64,000 nt of DNA from assembly GCA_001599755.1 (NCBI GenBank), contig BCHX01000008.1, positions 2,666,001-2,730,000 on the forward strand, in the 5' to 3' direction. Source of the stretch: Gliomastix tumulicola (taxonomy: Eukaryota > Ascomycota > Sordariomycetes > Hypocreales > Bionectriaceae). Position 1 is the first letter of the stretch. The number at the start of each line of letters is the position of its first letter. The position numbers were made by a program, and so were the translations under genes. This document shows, one piece after another, positions 9,797 to 21,150 of the stretch. Below the pieces are notes generated by a model. That model was not told where the DNA came from. It ran no database searches and saw nothing but the letters and a program-made list of their open reading frames with translations.

Positions 9797-11683
9797 TCAG
9801 TCTACATCATCGGCGGATGTCTCTACAACTGGCTTCGAAGTGTCAGCTGCTGGCGCTGCTGGCTTGCTGGTCGGATACCAGTCTATCGAGCCTCCCTCCT
9901 GGATCATTCCTTGCCTGTCATACAACGACCGGGCACGGATGTAGGGGTCCAGCTTCCAGTAGTTCTCCCTGAGCGCAGTGACGAGCTTGTTTCGCTCCTC
10001 CTGGACTCCGGTCGCCTCGGCACCCTCTGGCTTCTTTATCCACTCGTTTGTAATCGCCTCGAAGTCCTTAACAAGCTTCTCTCGGGCTTGCTGGAGCGTG
10101 CCCCTGGCCTCCGCGTCCTTCAGGCGGTCGTTCTCGCCAGCCACAGGCTCGAGGTACTCGTACTCCCAGTTCTCGTCACCACCGAGCTCCTTCAGGATCT
10201 GTCCCGGGTTGATGAAATTCTCGAGCTCGGACTTGTTGTTGGTGAAGTGCACCTTGGCGGCGACGACGGGGTCGAGCCATCCTCGAATGATCTTCCAGAT
10301 TCCTTTTGCGCATGTGAGCTAACAGAGAAGGCTATACGGGTGTATTGGTAGGCACATACCTTGGAAAACCCATGGGGCGTTATGGACAAGAACAGCTCCT
10401 AGCGACTCGGGGTAGTTGGCCTCAAAGCACTTAATCATGAACTTGACGGGCGTGTAGTCCATGTTTGCCATGGAGAAGCCAGTCATGTCGAAGATGATGG
10501 TCTGAAGGGTACTTGTTAGTTGAAGTATTGCATGTCTTCGGACTAGTGAACTTACAGCCGTGTCAACAGGAGGCGCAAGAACCATCCGGGCGGTCTCGAT
10601 GATGTACACCGTGTATCTCTCTAGACTCTCTTCGCACTGCTCTCCCTGCTTGTGAAGGCGAACTCGCACGACGCAGATCGGCCGTCCCTGCTTATCCTTT
10701 CCATGTAGGAAGCTCTTGCCCATGCGAATCTGAGCCAGGAAGTCGTTGCCTAGTCTCTTCTCGTTGGCGTCCGCGCTGGCTGCGCTCTCGACTGCGCCAC
10801 CTTCGCCGTTCTTCATAATGTCGTCGTCGACGTGCATCTCGCCGTGTCGCCAGCTCATGGTAGACACCAGCATAACAAGGGCCTTCTCGACGTCCCACTT
10901 GCGAGCCCGTAGGAAGCGCAGCAAGAGAGCATCAGGGTGATCATGCTTTACCATGGACCAGATTGTTTCCCGAATGGTCTCCGGACTATGGTTCGCAAGG
11001 GTCTCGTAGTACTGCTTGGTCTGGCCATACTTGTCGTCGTCAGCCCCGTCCTTACTGGAGCTCTCGTTTGACGGCGCCTTCGTATCCTTGTGCTTCCGGA
11101 ACATGCCGAAGCGCTTCTTCTTATGCTCGCCCTCAGCGGGTTGTGCGTCGTCTGTGGTCGAGGCCGCCTCCGAGTGGTTCGTCGACTCTCCGCCTTCGAG
11201 AACACCGGTAAGCTGGAGGACGGCGCTCCATAGCTTACGAAGCTTATCCTCCTGCTCCGGGGTGAGGTTCCCCGGCCGGCCCTCGGGGACTGGTGAGCTC
11301 ATCGTGTTGTCGAAAGTACTATCTTGCGCGCCTATAGAAGTAGAAGAAGAGTCCTGGGATCCCTGGGTAAAGACCACGGCCACAACGATGCCTGCGGTAA
11401 CAAGAACGGAAGCGACAAGAATGCTACTTGAGCCAAGACTGCTTCGAAGGGATATCGGTTCGTCGGGAGTTTGTGTAAAGCTGTCGCGAGAGCTTGGGAG
11501 AGAAGCTATAGATCGTCTCGATAGCTTCTTAGAGGACAACCCTTGGATCGTTCGGGGTAGAGCACGAGACCGTGGCGCAGTTGATGTTGAGAAGGGATAG
11601 GCCGGGAAGAAGCTGACAGGCCGCGGACAGAGTTTTGGCGACAGCGCGCTTCGGGGAATATATCGCCAAAACTGAGGCTTCAT
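9797..11683 (-). CDS. CRAL-TRIO (Sec14-like) lipid-transfer protein, CSR1 type, with leader and membrane segment
   Basis: Exons are 10556-11683, 10360-10501 and 9797-10302 on the minus strand, giving 591 residues. Introns are 54 nt (10502-10555, in frame and stop-free) and 57 nt (10303-10359). A CRAL-TRIO N domain (LLLRFLRARKW) and the lipid-binding SEC14 domain (DMTGFSMANMDYTP, NYPESLGAVLVHNAPWVFQG) are followed by the C-terminal block ENYWKLDPYIRARSLYD, as in yeast Csr1/Sfh2. These proteins bind phosphatidylinositol or sterol. The first ~70 residues are rich in Arg and Ser and almost free of acids, like a mitochondrial presequence. A hydrophobic helix (SSSILVASVLVTAGIVVAVV) follows. A second in-frame ATG at 11302 (MSSPVPEGRPGNLTPEQ) would give a soluble form of about 464 residues. 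Family assignment is firm; the true start is open. Confidence 0.88.
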
Positions 11684-12494
11684 AAGCGACCGACTGGTCA
11701 GAGACAAGGCCCACCAAATCTATGATCTCGTGCCTCACGGAAGTATCGGCGGAGGGGCGCAGCAGTCGCGTCGCAACGAGCTTGGAGCTGCGATGGGACG
11801 TCTGGTTTGCGGCGGAATTGCGACTGCAGTACCTGCTGTCTCCTCGTGCCAAATCTCTAGCACAAACACCAGGGACGGAGAAAGAAGGATAGCTGAAGGA
11901 GAGGGACGGAAATGGTCCTGGAGGTGGGAGGTGAGAGCTGTTGGAGGAGAAGTTGGTCCACTCGGCGCAAAATGTAAGAGATTGGGGTGGGTAGATAACT
12001 AGAAGCTGATTTAGCGGACCTGGGGCACAATCAGATCGTCTACGTCGTCAGCTTGTCAAGACATTGAGACGGAAGGACCATGGAGCAAAAGCTAGGAAAC
12101 CCAGAAGTTCGGAGGCGAAAGATCTAAATGTTGAGCCGCTGGTGCTCAAAGGGGTAGATATTGATCTGCTCAAATGCAACCAAGGATTCTCCAGTTGGCA
12201 CTCTCGGGTTGTTTGGGATGTCCGGGTACCTTTTTGATGCGGGGTGTACTTTCTGGATGCGAGCAGGGGGGACGCAACCACGGATTTTGTTTTCGCGTGC
12301 GGACTGGTCGTGGTGGGGTTCTCGACTGAGCAACCAGACATTGTCAACACTGCTCTCTACACACGTGAGCTTCTACATTGTCGACGTCCTCTATATATGC
12401 CGTTATAGAGCACGACCATAATACCGTATGCGCATCGAATAACGAGTCTTAGCCGGCCTTTCAAGAACGCGACCCCAATCACCCTAGCCACAAC
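11684..12494. other. Divergent intergenic region, CSR1-like / DAM1
   Basis: This 0.8 kb shared promoter region contains a CACGTG at 12362-12367, about 130 bp before DAM1. No gene is seen. Confidence 0.55.
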
Positions 12495-13187
12495 ATGTCT
12501 ACCGACGAGCCACGATCAGCTTCTCGCACGCGCACATCACGACCGACAACGCCGCTGCGGCCCTCCTCACGCTCGTCATTTCGTGATTCTGCCCGCGGCG
12601 CTGGCGGCAGCGACGCTGCGTTCCCGCTCAATGCGTTCGAGCCCGCCTTTGCTGAGCTCTCGGACTCACTGGCGGACCTGGAGGCAAACATGATGCACTT
12701 TCAGCTTATGCACGAGAGTCTTGCAAGATTTAGCGAGTCCTTTGCTAGTTTTCTCTATGGATTGAACATGAACGCATTCTGCGTGGATTTCCCCGAGGTA
12801 AACCTGCTCTCTACCCGTGTTTTCGTTTTCCCAGAAGCTAACTGAAGTCGCCAGGGCCCCGTCTCCGAATCGTTTCGCCGGGAAAGACGAACAGAACCCG
12901 AACCGAGCACCTCCTCTCGGCCGGAAGCTGATGTCGAGAACACCTTCATGTTGGTTCAAGTGATGCCCTCCAGAGTATGCCCGTCGCTCACTTACTTTCA
13001 CAGGACCACCGACACGTCTTTCGTCGAGAACCCGCCTACTGCCACGAAACCTGCTGCGAAGGCCTCCAGCACCGAATCTCGACAATCACGACTACCAGCC
13101 GCCCGAGGCGGTTCAACACGAGGTCGGGGTGACAGCCGGGGGCGGGGTCGCGCCAGTGGGCTGCCTAGAGGGCGGAGTGTCAGGTAG
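12495..13187 (+). CDS. DAM1: DASH/DAM1 complex subunit Dam1
   Basis: Dam1 is a subunit of the fungal DASH ring that couples kinetochores to spindle microtubules and is an Aurora B target. Exons 12495-12797, 12855-12949 and 13004-13187 give 193 residues. The conserved core is residues ~50-100 (AFAELSDSLADLEANMMHFQ, ARFSESFASFLYGLNMNAFC). The tail is disordered and ends in RG-rich repeats (GRGDSRGRGRASG). The second intron (54 nt, 12950-13003) starts GTTGGT and has no stop in frame. I chose it because splicing gives FMTTDTSFVENPP, as expected for Dam1. Retention would add 18 residues. BUD20 is convergent only about 150 bp downstream. Confidence 0.92.
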
Positions 13188-13338
13188 AGGGTGTTTGCCG
13201 GTAGATATTCGGGGGTAATAGATTACGACGATGTGTGCGCATTGGAACACTATCTGAGAACATGGGTCTTCGAATTATATCGCGGGGCTCGGGATTCGCG
13301 TGGATGCGCAATGGTACGGATCTGGTGCCAGCTTCGGA

Positions 13339-13735
13339 TCAGGTGGTCATGTCGACATCGTCGATGGAAGCGTCGCCCTTTGGCCGGCGAAGAGCCGCTT
13401 CTTCTTTGTCGGCTTGTGCGGCTTCCTTCAGTTGCTTGAGTCTGACAAGAAGCGTTAGCCAACCTGGGAGTCCGTGCTATCCTTTCGTCAATGGGGATTA
13501 CAAACCGGCGTTTGTGCGGCTTCCCTCGATTATGGGCAAGCAGAGTTGTCTCGGCGTCAAACCATCTCGCGCATTCTACGCAGTAGTGGCGACCAAGTGC
13601 TGGTAGGTCCTCGGCGGCCTTGGTGTCCTTGAAGCTGGCAAGGTGCCTCGTCGAAACGAGATCCTTTTGGATCTGGTCTACATCTCTTGTTTTCCGCCGC
13701 GTCTTGGTGACTGTTCGTTTGTTGGGGACACCCAT
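13339..13735 (-). CDS. BUD20: C2H2 zinc-finger ribosome biogenesis factor Bud20
   Basis: Bud20 (ZNF593 in animals) is a shuttling factor on pre-60S ribosomes. Exons 13506-13735 and 13339-13441, with a 64-nt intron (GTTTGT...TCAG), give 110 residues, close to the usual size. It starts with the basic MGVPNKRTVTKTRRKTRDVDQI typical of the family. One C2H2 finger follows (HYCVECARWFDAETTLLAH with a second His in GKPHKRR), then a charged tail LKQLKEAAQADKEEAALRRP. It is divergent from aconitase across 2.6 kb. Confidence 0.93.
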
Positions 13736-16339
13736 GATTGGTAGATACCTTCCGAAAGGACTACGTCTTTTGCCGCCGTTGATGCCGCTCTCTCGAGAAG
13801 ATGTTGTTCTGACGGATCAATTCATGGAGATTTGCGAATGCCAGGTAAAGTGGTGGAAAAGTTTCTAGGTGTGGGGTCGTCGATAAGGCACAGAATCGAT
13901 AAGGACCCACGAAGAGTATCCCGACGAATATTGAGAGATTCATATGCAATGGTGTCAGGGATTTCTAAATTCCTCGTTCGATAATTGTGATTTAATTTTC
14001 CAAAAGAAAGAGAAGACTGTTGGCTTTAACGAGTTCTCTGGGTGCACGGTCACCATTGCTGCTTTTACCGTGTAAGTGGCCGTGGGGAGAGGAAAAGGGA
14101 CACGCGAACATCGTAGGAAATGTCGGGAAAGGAGACCGACCATGCATGCTGAGAAGCTGGACTTTTTGGTCCGAGCAAAACTACTTAGTTGCAAATCCGC
14201 ATGGCAGTCTGTGGATGATATGTAAATATATGCGAGAGTCGGTCTCTTCTAAGCACTGATACCCTCGAGCCTGCCTCTCTATTTAACCTAGCCTGGCCGA
14301 TTAATTCTCCTTTCCATGGTTCAATTTCGAAGCATTGGCCGTCATGTTTCCAACCGACTTTTTGCTCCTCGTCGAGTCGAATTCATGGCAATTATTGACT
14401 CGATGAACGCTGCAAGTCTCTACCTATGGAAGGAGCCTCGAAGGAGGCCTGGACGTCCGATTTATTTGTTTGAGTGCGATCGTCATTTTGATCACTTATC
14501 TTATCAAATCCAGGCAGCTTACTCGTTGAGTCTAAATAGAAAGTCGAAGAATTATAAACCTGGTAGTCTTGGCGAAAATCTAAATGTTCGAAAAGTCCAG
14601 AGCCTTGTGAGTTTCGAGGAAAATATAGTAGCTGCCTGGAAAGAACCTCGGTTCTCTACTCGTCATTTGTCCTGAATATCAGATGAGATGGATACTACCT
14701 ACACTTAGATCTTCAACCTCCGTTCTCTGGGCACAATTTAGCAATGCCTTCGGCATCAGCCACGACATGATCTTTCTCCCCGTCAGTCAGGCCCGTTCAT
14801 CGACAGTTGGTTTACTGTTAGGCTCATAAGCATGTGCAGCAGCTGCAAAATGTGACCTGGAATAAATCAAAGAATGTTGTCACTGGCATAGCTTGATACT
14901 ATACTTCTCAACCGCCCGTGGAGGACAATTTGGGACGACTATCACTTAGTTCCATATGATCGATGGCTACTTGGATCTGCTCCGGGACTGTCAAACTCGG
15001 AGCAAGCAGTCCTTTTGATATTGCACTCAAAGTCACATCGAAGTGAGGGAAAGCAGTGAATTGAGTTGGAGCATGAAGGTAATAGCGACAACTAAGGGGG
15101 TTCTGATCACCCAGGTCGAAGGGCAAGATGGTTATCAGCTCGCCAACCATCAATGTCGGCTTTGTAGATGTCAGTCACATGCTAGTCACATGTCGGTCCC
15201 CTCATGCTGTTATACACAGCTTGGGGATTAGAAAAGTAGCTGCAGAAGAAGCTGTTGAATCCTATCATCCATCATGCCTTGCCCATGGTCAATATTTAGC
15301 AGAGTTGATAGACATATCGACCAGCTCGGTCAACCGAGAGCAGCTCGGCGATGCGTCGTTCGTCCGTGCAAATGCGAACATGCTCGCAGAGGCCTGCATC
15401 ACGAGACCAGTCCAAAGGCGCAAGATAGAAATGCGATTGAAGCATCAGTCCCCCACAGGGAAGGGTGCCTGGGCCTCTGGGCCGACAGGCATTTGCGCTT
15501 GGAAGGCTTGGCTTGTGGGAATTGTTGCAGGTTGGCATTGCGAAAAACGCAGTTCTGTCGGCGGTAACGCCGCAAATCCGAATAGCGCCGACGATAGCCT
15601 TCATGTGCTCAGTGCTCGACCGGCGCACTAGACATTTTTTTTTTCTCATTCAATTTTCGCTCGCTGGAGTGCCCGGGCCTAAAACTTTAGACCGAGGCAA
15701 ATTCATGCAGGACACGGTAGATTTATCCAGGTCTCCAGGGTCTCTGACTCGGATATGTGAAGCAGCGCTCCCTGTCGCAAACGCGGAAGGGAAGGTGCAA
15801 ACCTAGGTCGTGGCTCCCCCAGACATGTGCAGTGAATTCATAATTACATAAGCCAAGGAGCATCGTAGGAAGCGCAGCGGTGTGTTGCTGCTGGCAAAGG
15901 AGCGATCTGGGCACACTCGTCAGTGACAGGTCAATATTCCGTCAGGACAGAGCTGGGGGCAAGTTACCCTTACGGGCGGCGGTTGCTGAATGTCTCTTTT
16001 TGGCCAGCCCGGATCGGGTCATAGGAGGTTCGGCTACTGCCATGACGAAACCGCCCACCGGCTTAGATTCTAGGGGCCGATGATTGGCTGGTCGGTCTCG
16101 AACTCACCCTGGGCCTGCTAAAGGGCTGCTAGCTTAGCCCGTGTTACAGTGGCCCGTGCAGCCAGAGCTCCGATAACACCTCGGCCTTACTCGCTTCTCC
16201 CCCATGTTTTTCTTTTCCCTTTAGAACTTCTTCCCATCCTCACCCCGCTGAGCTTCTTTTCCCTTTTCCTTTCTCTTTCCTAAGAAGCCCTCTGTACCAT
16301 CTCCCCTCTACCCCAATTGATCAATTGATCACGCCCGCC
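13736..16339. other. Gene-poor divergent region, BUD20 / ACO1
   Basis: These 2.6 kb hold no gene I can recognise. Two ATG-initiated frames of 119 codons (14316-14675) and 167 codons (15128-15631) show no familiar domain and are treated as doubtful. The last ~140 bp is the ACO1 leader. Confidence 0.55.
16195..16330 (+). promoter_or_regulatory. Pyrimidine-rich core promoter/leader of aconitase
   Basis: A long C/T-rich tract (about 16195-16313) precedes the ATG at 16340. CT tracts of this kind mark strongly expressed fungal housekeeping genes. Immediately after it lies the palindrome CAATTGATCAATTG at 16314-16327, which is two tandem AATTGATC units. Confidence 0.5.
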
Positions 16340-18989
16340 ATGCTTGCGACTCGACAGGTCTGGGGCGCCGTTGCCCGCCGCCCCAAGACCATGGCGGGTG
16401 CCGCCAGCGGCATCCGTCGCCTGGCCACCGTCTCAGACTCGCCTCTGGACAAGAAGGTAAGGAATCCGCCCGTCCGGGCGTCGCGAACGCGCGGCTGACT
16501 CGGGGGAACAGGTTCGCCAGAACAACTGGGAGGAGAACAACTTCATCAACTACAAGAAGATGTCCGAGAACCTGGCCGTCGTCCGCGCTCGCCTCAACCG
16601 ACCGCTCACGTACGCCGAGAAGATTCTCTACTCGCATCTTGACGATCCCCATGGCCAGGAGATCGAGCGTGGAAAGTCGTACCTGAAGCTGCGACCCGAC
16701 CGCGTGGCCTGCCAGGATGCCACCGCCCAGATGGCTATCCTCCAGTTCATGTCCGCCGGCATGGAGTCGGTTGCCAACCCTTCCACCGTCCACTGCGACC
16801 ATCTCATTGAGGCCCAGATTGGTGGTGAGAAGGATCTTGCCCGTGCCATTAACATCAACAAGGAGGTCTACGACTTCTTGGCCACGGCCTGCGCCAAGTA
16901 CAACATCGGTTTCTGGCGCCCTGGCTCTGGTATCATCCACCAGATTCTCCTCGAGAACTACGCCTTCCCCGGTGGTCTTCTTATCGGCACTGACTCCCAC
17001 ACCCCCAACGGTGGTGGTCTCGGCATGGCCTGCATTGGTGTCGGAGGGTTAGTTTTCACTCATCATCTCACAAATAACCTCGATCAGAGACTAATTTGCG
17101 TGCGCTTTGTAGTGCTGATGCCGTCGATGTCATGGCCAACCTCCCCTGGGAGCTCAAGGCCCCCAAGGTCATTGGTATTAAGCTGACCGGCTCTCTGTCC
17201 GGCTGGACCTCGCCCAAGGGTAGGTTTCCATGAGGTGTTCTACGAAAATACCACGCTAACGTGACGCCCAGACATCATTCTCAAGGTTGCCGACATCCTC
17301 ACCGTCAAGGGTGGTACTGGTGCCATTGTTGAGTACCACGGCCCTGGTGTTGACAGCGTCAGCTGCACGGGTATGGCCACTATTTGCAACATGGGTATGT
17401 TTCCCCCTGGTTCCGAGGGGCCACGAGCTTTTCTGACCTGAAGCAGGTGCTGAGATCGGTGCCACGACCTCCCTGTTCCCCTTCAACGAGCGCATGCACG
17501 AGTACCTGGCTGCCACTGGCAGGAAGGAAATTGGTGACTTTGCTCGCTCTTACGCTGCCGACCTTCGTGAGGACAAGGGTGCCGAGTACGACCAGTTCAT
17601 CGAGATCAACCTGTCCGAGCTCGAGCCTCACATCAACGGTCCCTTCACCCCCGATCTGGCCACCCCCATCTCCAAGTTCAGCCAGGCCGTCAAGGACAAC
17701 AACTGGCCCGAGGACCTCAAGGTTGGTCTTATCGGTTCTTGCACCAACTCGTCGTACGAGGACATGTCTCGCGCCGCCTCCATCGCCCGCGATGCTCTCG
17801 ACCACGGCCTGAAGGCCAAGGCTGCCTTCACTGTCACCCCTGGCTCTGAGCAGATTCGCGCTACCGTTCAGCGCGATGGCCAGCTCCAGACCTTCGAGGA
17901 GTTCGGCGGTATGGTTCTCGCCAACGCTTGCGGTCCTTGCATCGGTCAGTGGGATCGTCAGGACGTCAAGAAGGGCGAGGCCAACTCTATCGTCTCTTCT
18001 TACAACCGTAACTTCACCGGGCGAAACGATGGCAACCCTGCCACTCACTCCTTCGTCACCTCCCCTGACCTCGTCGTCGCTCTCTCCATTGCCGGTACTC
18101 TGCACTTTAACCCCTTGACCGACAAGCTTAAGGACAAGGATGGCAACGAGTTCCTCCTCAAGCCCCCCACGGGTGACGGTCTCCCCTCCCGTGGCTACGA
18201 CCCCGGCAACGACACGTACCAGGCCCCTCCTAAGGACCGCACCACCGTCAACGTCGCCGTCTCCCCCACCTCCGACCGTCTCCAGATCCTCGAGCCCTTC
18301 CAGCCCTGGGACGGCAAGGACGCCCTCGACGTCCCTATCCTGATCAAGGCTCAGGGCAAGACCACCACTGACCACATCTCCATGGCCGGCCCCTGGCTGA
18401 AGTACCGTGGTCACCTTGACAACATCTCCAACAACATGCTTATCGGTGCCATCAACGAGGCCAACGGCGAGGCCAACAAGATCGAGAACTACAGCACGGG
18501 AGAGTGGGACGCCGTCCCTGCTGTTGCTCGTGACTACAAGAAGAAGGGCATTAAGTGGGTCGTTGTCGGTGACTGGAACTACGGCGAGGGTTCCTCCCGA
18601 GAGCACGCTGCTCTTGAGCCCCGTCATCTCGGTGGCCTGGCCATCATCACCCGAAGCTTCGCCCGTATCCACGAGACCAACCTGAAGAAGCAGGGCATGC
18701 TGCCCCTTACCTTCGAGGACCCCGCAGACTACGACAAGATCAAGCCTACCGACCGCGTAAGTTGCCACAGTCGACGAACTAGACAACGGATGATCGAGAA
18801 GCTAACATGGTACAGATTGACGTTCTCGCTACCAAGCTTGCCGTTGGCGAGCCCCTGCCTGTTATCGTCCACCCCAAGGACGGCAAGCCCTTCGAGATCA
18901 AGCTCCTTCACACCTTCAACGAGCCCCAGATTGAGTGGTTCAAGAACGGCAGCGCCCTCAACACGATGGCCAAGGCTGCCCAGTCATAA
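16340..18989 (+). CDS. ACO1: Aconitate hydratase, mitochondrial
   Basis: This TCA-cycle enzyme interconverts citrate and isocitrate. Six exons, 16340-16456, 16512-17047, 17113-17219, 17272-17394, 17447-18756 and 18816-18989, give 788 residues. The N-terminus has many Arg and no early acids, fitting a matrix presequence. The three [4Fe-4S] ligands are visible: Cys393 in GSCTNSS, and Cys456 and Cys459 in NACGPCIGQW. The swivel domain has GEGSSREHAALEPRHLGG and the protein ends LNTMAKAAQS. Length matches the eukaryotic mitochondrial enzyme (about 780). Strong codon bias towards C-ending codons and the CT-rich leader suggest high expression. Confidence 0.98.
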
Positions 18990-19456
18990 TTCATGCCGGC
19001 GCTGTGATGATTCCCTTTTTCTGTATAAAATTCCAATGTTATTTCAAGTTGAACATATGTGACCCATTGCGTGCCTCAAATGTGTTGCTCGGTGATTGAC
19101 AGCGGAGATCCTACTTTAGCGAGATAAAAAAAAAATAAGTTGCAGAAGCATTGTAGAGAATGTCTGTATCGATACGTAAGCGAATTCTCCAGGCAGTGAG
19201 ACGCAATTGTCGTGTCGAGAAAGTACCTGCAAGAAGAGAAATTGGTTGATGCTCCGTGTTAGGTAAGCACCGGTTTGGAAGTCACGTGGCGATAAAAGCT
19301 GCTATGTTAGGAGGCCGGAGATAACCAACCGTCAACTGACATTTGGCAATTCAGAACGTGAGCACTGCGTCCAAGTCGATTCTCGAGTGCAACGCCTGGC
19401 CTTGGTCGCTTCATGCCGTCTTAGCACACGACTACAGTTTCCATACGCGACACGCG
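18990..19456. other. Intergenic region ACO1 / RBD2
   Basis: This region holds the 3' UTR of ACO1 and the promoter of RBD2. A CACGTG at 19283-19288 lies about 170 bp before the RBD2 ATG. Nothing else is recognised. Confidence 0.5.
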
Positions 19457-20533
19457 ATGCCCACCATCCAGAGCTTCAGCACCCTGCGAGCACGGTCATA
19501 CCTCTCCCGCCTGCCTCTCTTCACCCGCTTCATCAATGTGGTCATCTTCCTGGTATGGCTGCTAGGAGTGCAGTCCGTCTGGGATGTGCGGCAATGGGGC
19601 ACTCTGTACCCGGCGGAGATTAACTTCGCGACAGGTGAGGAACGACTTCTGGGCACGGCTGCTGAAGGCGACGAGGCGAAGCTGACCAGACACTACCTAT
19701 CACAGCACATCGGTTGACGACGTTCCCGCTCGTACACGCCAACTTTTTCCATATGCTGCTCAACGTTATAGCCCTGACGCCTTTGATGGAGAGGACGGAA
19801 TGCGAATATGGCACATTGACGACCTTTGCGCTGTTCTTCGGACGTGAGGATCACCCGGACAAATTCTGAGCGTGACGATGGCAATGCTAATGCGTCACCT
19901 AGCGTTAACGACGATTCCGGGCGTTCTCTACATCATCGTTGAATGGGTCATCCTACGAGCGAATACTGGAATCCTAGGTGCTAGGTACGGGTCCCCAGCC
20001 CACGAGGCCTATATACAATCTCCTGGACAAGTCAGGAAGGGAGCACTTAGAACGACGACTGACTCTGCATACTTAGTATCTGGGTATTCTTGCTCTTGGG
20101 AATGGAGGCGATCAGGACGTACAAGTCCAACCCTCACCTAGTGATCGCAACTCATCAGATCCCAACCTGGACGATTCCGCTGCTATTGGTCGTTGTCGTG
20201 GCAGCTCTAGTACCAGGTACTAGTCTACTCGGCCACCTGTGCGGTCTCCTTGTCGGCTATGTTGGTACGTTGTCCAAGTTTGGAGTTCTCGGATGGTCAC
20301 TGGATACTAACCGTGTGATATCAGCCGGCCTTGGCTACGTCAAGTTCCTTGCGCCACCGGAATGGGCTCTGCGCTGGGTCGAGTCGCGCCTGAATCTCCT
20401 GGCTCTGCTCCCCCACTACGTGAGCGTCGACCAGAAGACCTACGGGAGGTTTGGTGTCCTCCCTACTAGCAGTCGATCAAGCGGGAGCAACGCGACCGAG
20501 CTCGTTGGGAGCACTCAGCGGCTGGGCCCTTGA
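19457..20533 (+). CDS. RBD2: Rhomboid intramembrane serine protease Rbd2
   Basis: This Golgi-type rhomboid protease is, in several fungi, needed for SREBP processing. Exons 19457-19634, 19706-19843, 19903-19984, 20077-20264 and 20325-20533 give 264 residues. Several hydrophobic segments are visible. The signature HANFFHMLLNVIALTPLMER carries the conserved HxxxN-type motif. Catalytic Ser133 lies in ILGASIWVF (codon split by the third intron) and catalytic His186 in LLGHLCGLLVGY. The fourth intron (20265-20324, 60 nt) is in frame and stop-free, so an unspliced model would wrongly add 20 residues before the last membrane helix. The start MPTIQSFSTLRARSYLSRLP is the first ATG in frame. Confidence 0.93.
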
Positions 20534-21150
20534 ATGGGGCCGGGAGCCGTGTTCCATCCAACTTGTCATTTTCTGATTGGGGAGCGCTATTGTACGATAT
20601 ATCATTTCTAATTGAGGCAGAACATGATTTTGCATACGCATTGGGATGGAGTTTCTGGGCTGCTAGATTCAATGTAGGTAATAGAACGGTTCGAAGAATC
20701 AGATGGAAAGGTGCCTGGGGCAAGATTCCGGTCGTATCACTGAGCGCAATCAATACATGCTCTCGATATTAAATGCGATTGACCGTGATGGTTCGTTCCT
20801 GTGTGACTCGGACAATAGCACTTCACCTTGGGCTGGGGTGTATAATATACTTGGTGGTCATTCTATGGCGCTCTTTGGCTGTTTGTCGTCTCACTTTTTC
20901 TGTCTGCCACGTGGCGTGTTAGTGCCCCTTTCTCAAGTGGGAGGAGCTCCGACTCACTGCTGAGTGCGACAGAGTATCCTTTCCTTTCAACATTCTCTCA
21001 CTTCTCAAGAAGGCGCACAAGGCCGACAGCGAAAGTGGTCTCGTCTGCAAAGATGCCACGACTACTCTGTAAGCCATACTTACTCCCAAATTTCCAATCT
21101 CCCTCCTAGAACTCCCAGTGCTAACGCAACCATCTCGTCCAGCTTCGGCC
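20534..21150. other. Intergenic region RBD2 / GAA1
   Basis: No gene is seen. A CACGTG at 20908-20913 inside GCCACGTGGC lies about 240 bp upstream of the GAA1 ATG. Confidence 0.5.

Noticed and set aside
14316..14675. 119-codon ATG-initiated frame
   Set aside because: No recognisable domain, unusual composition and no nearby intron or promoter support; likely chance in a 2.6 kb gene-free region.
15128..15631. 167-codon ATG-initiated frame
   Set aside because: No domain recognised, and an overlapping open frame on the other strand shows the area is simply poor in stops.
17380..18786. 468-codon minus-strand frame
   Set aside because: It is an antisense shadow of the aconitase exon caused by strong codon bias; the product is Gly/Val/Asp-rich nonsense.
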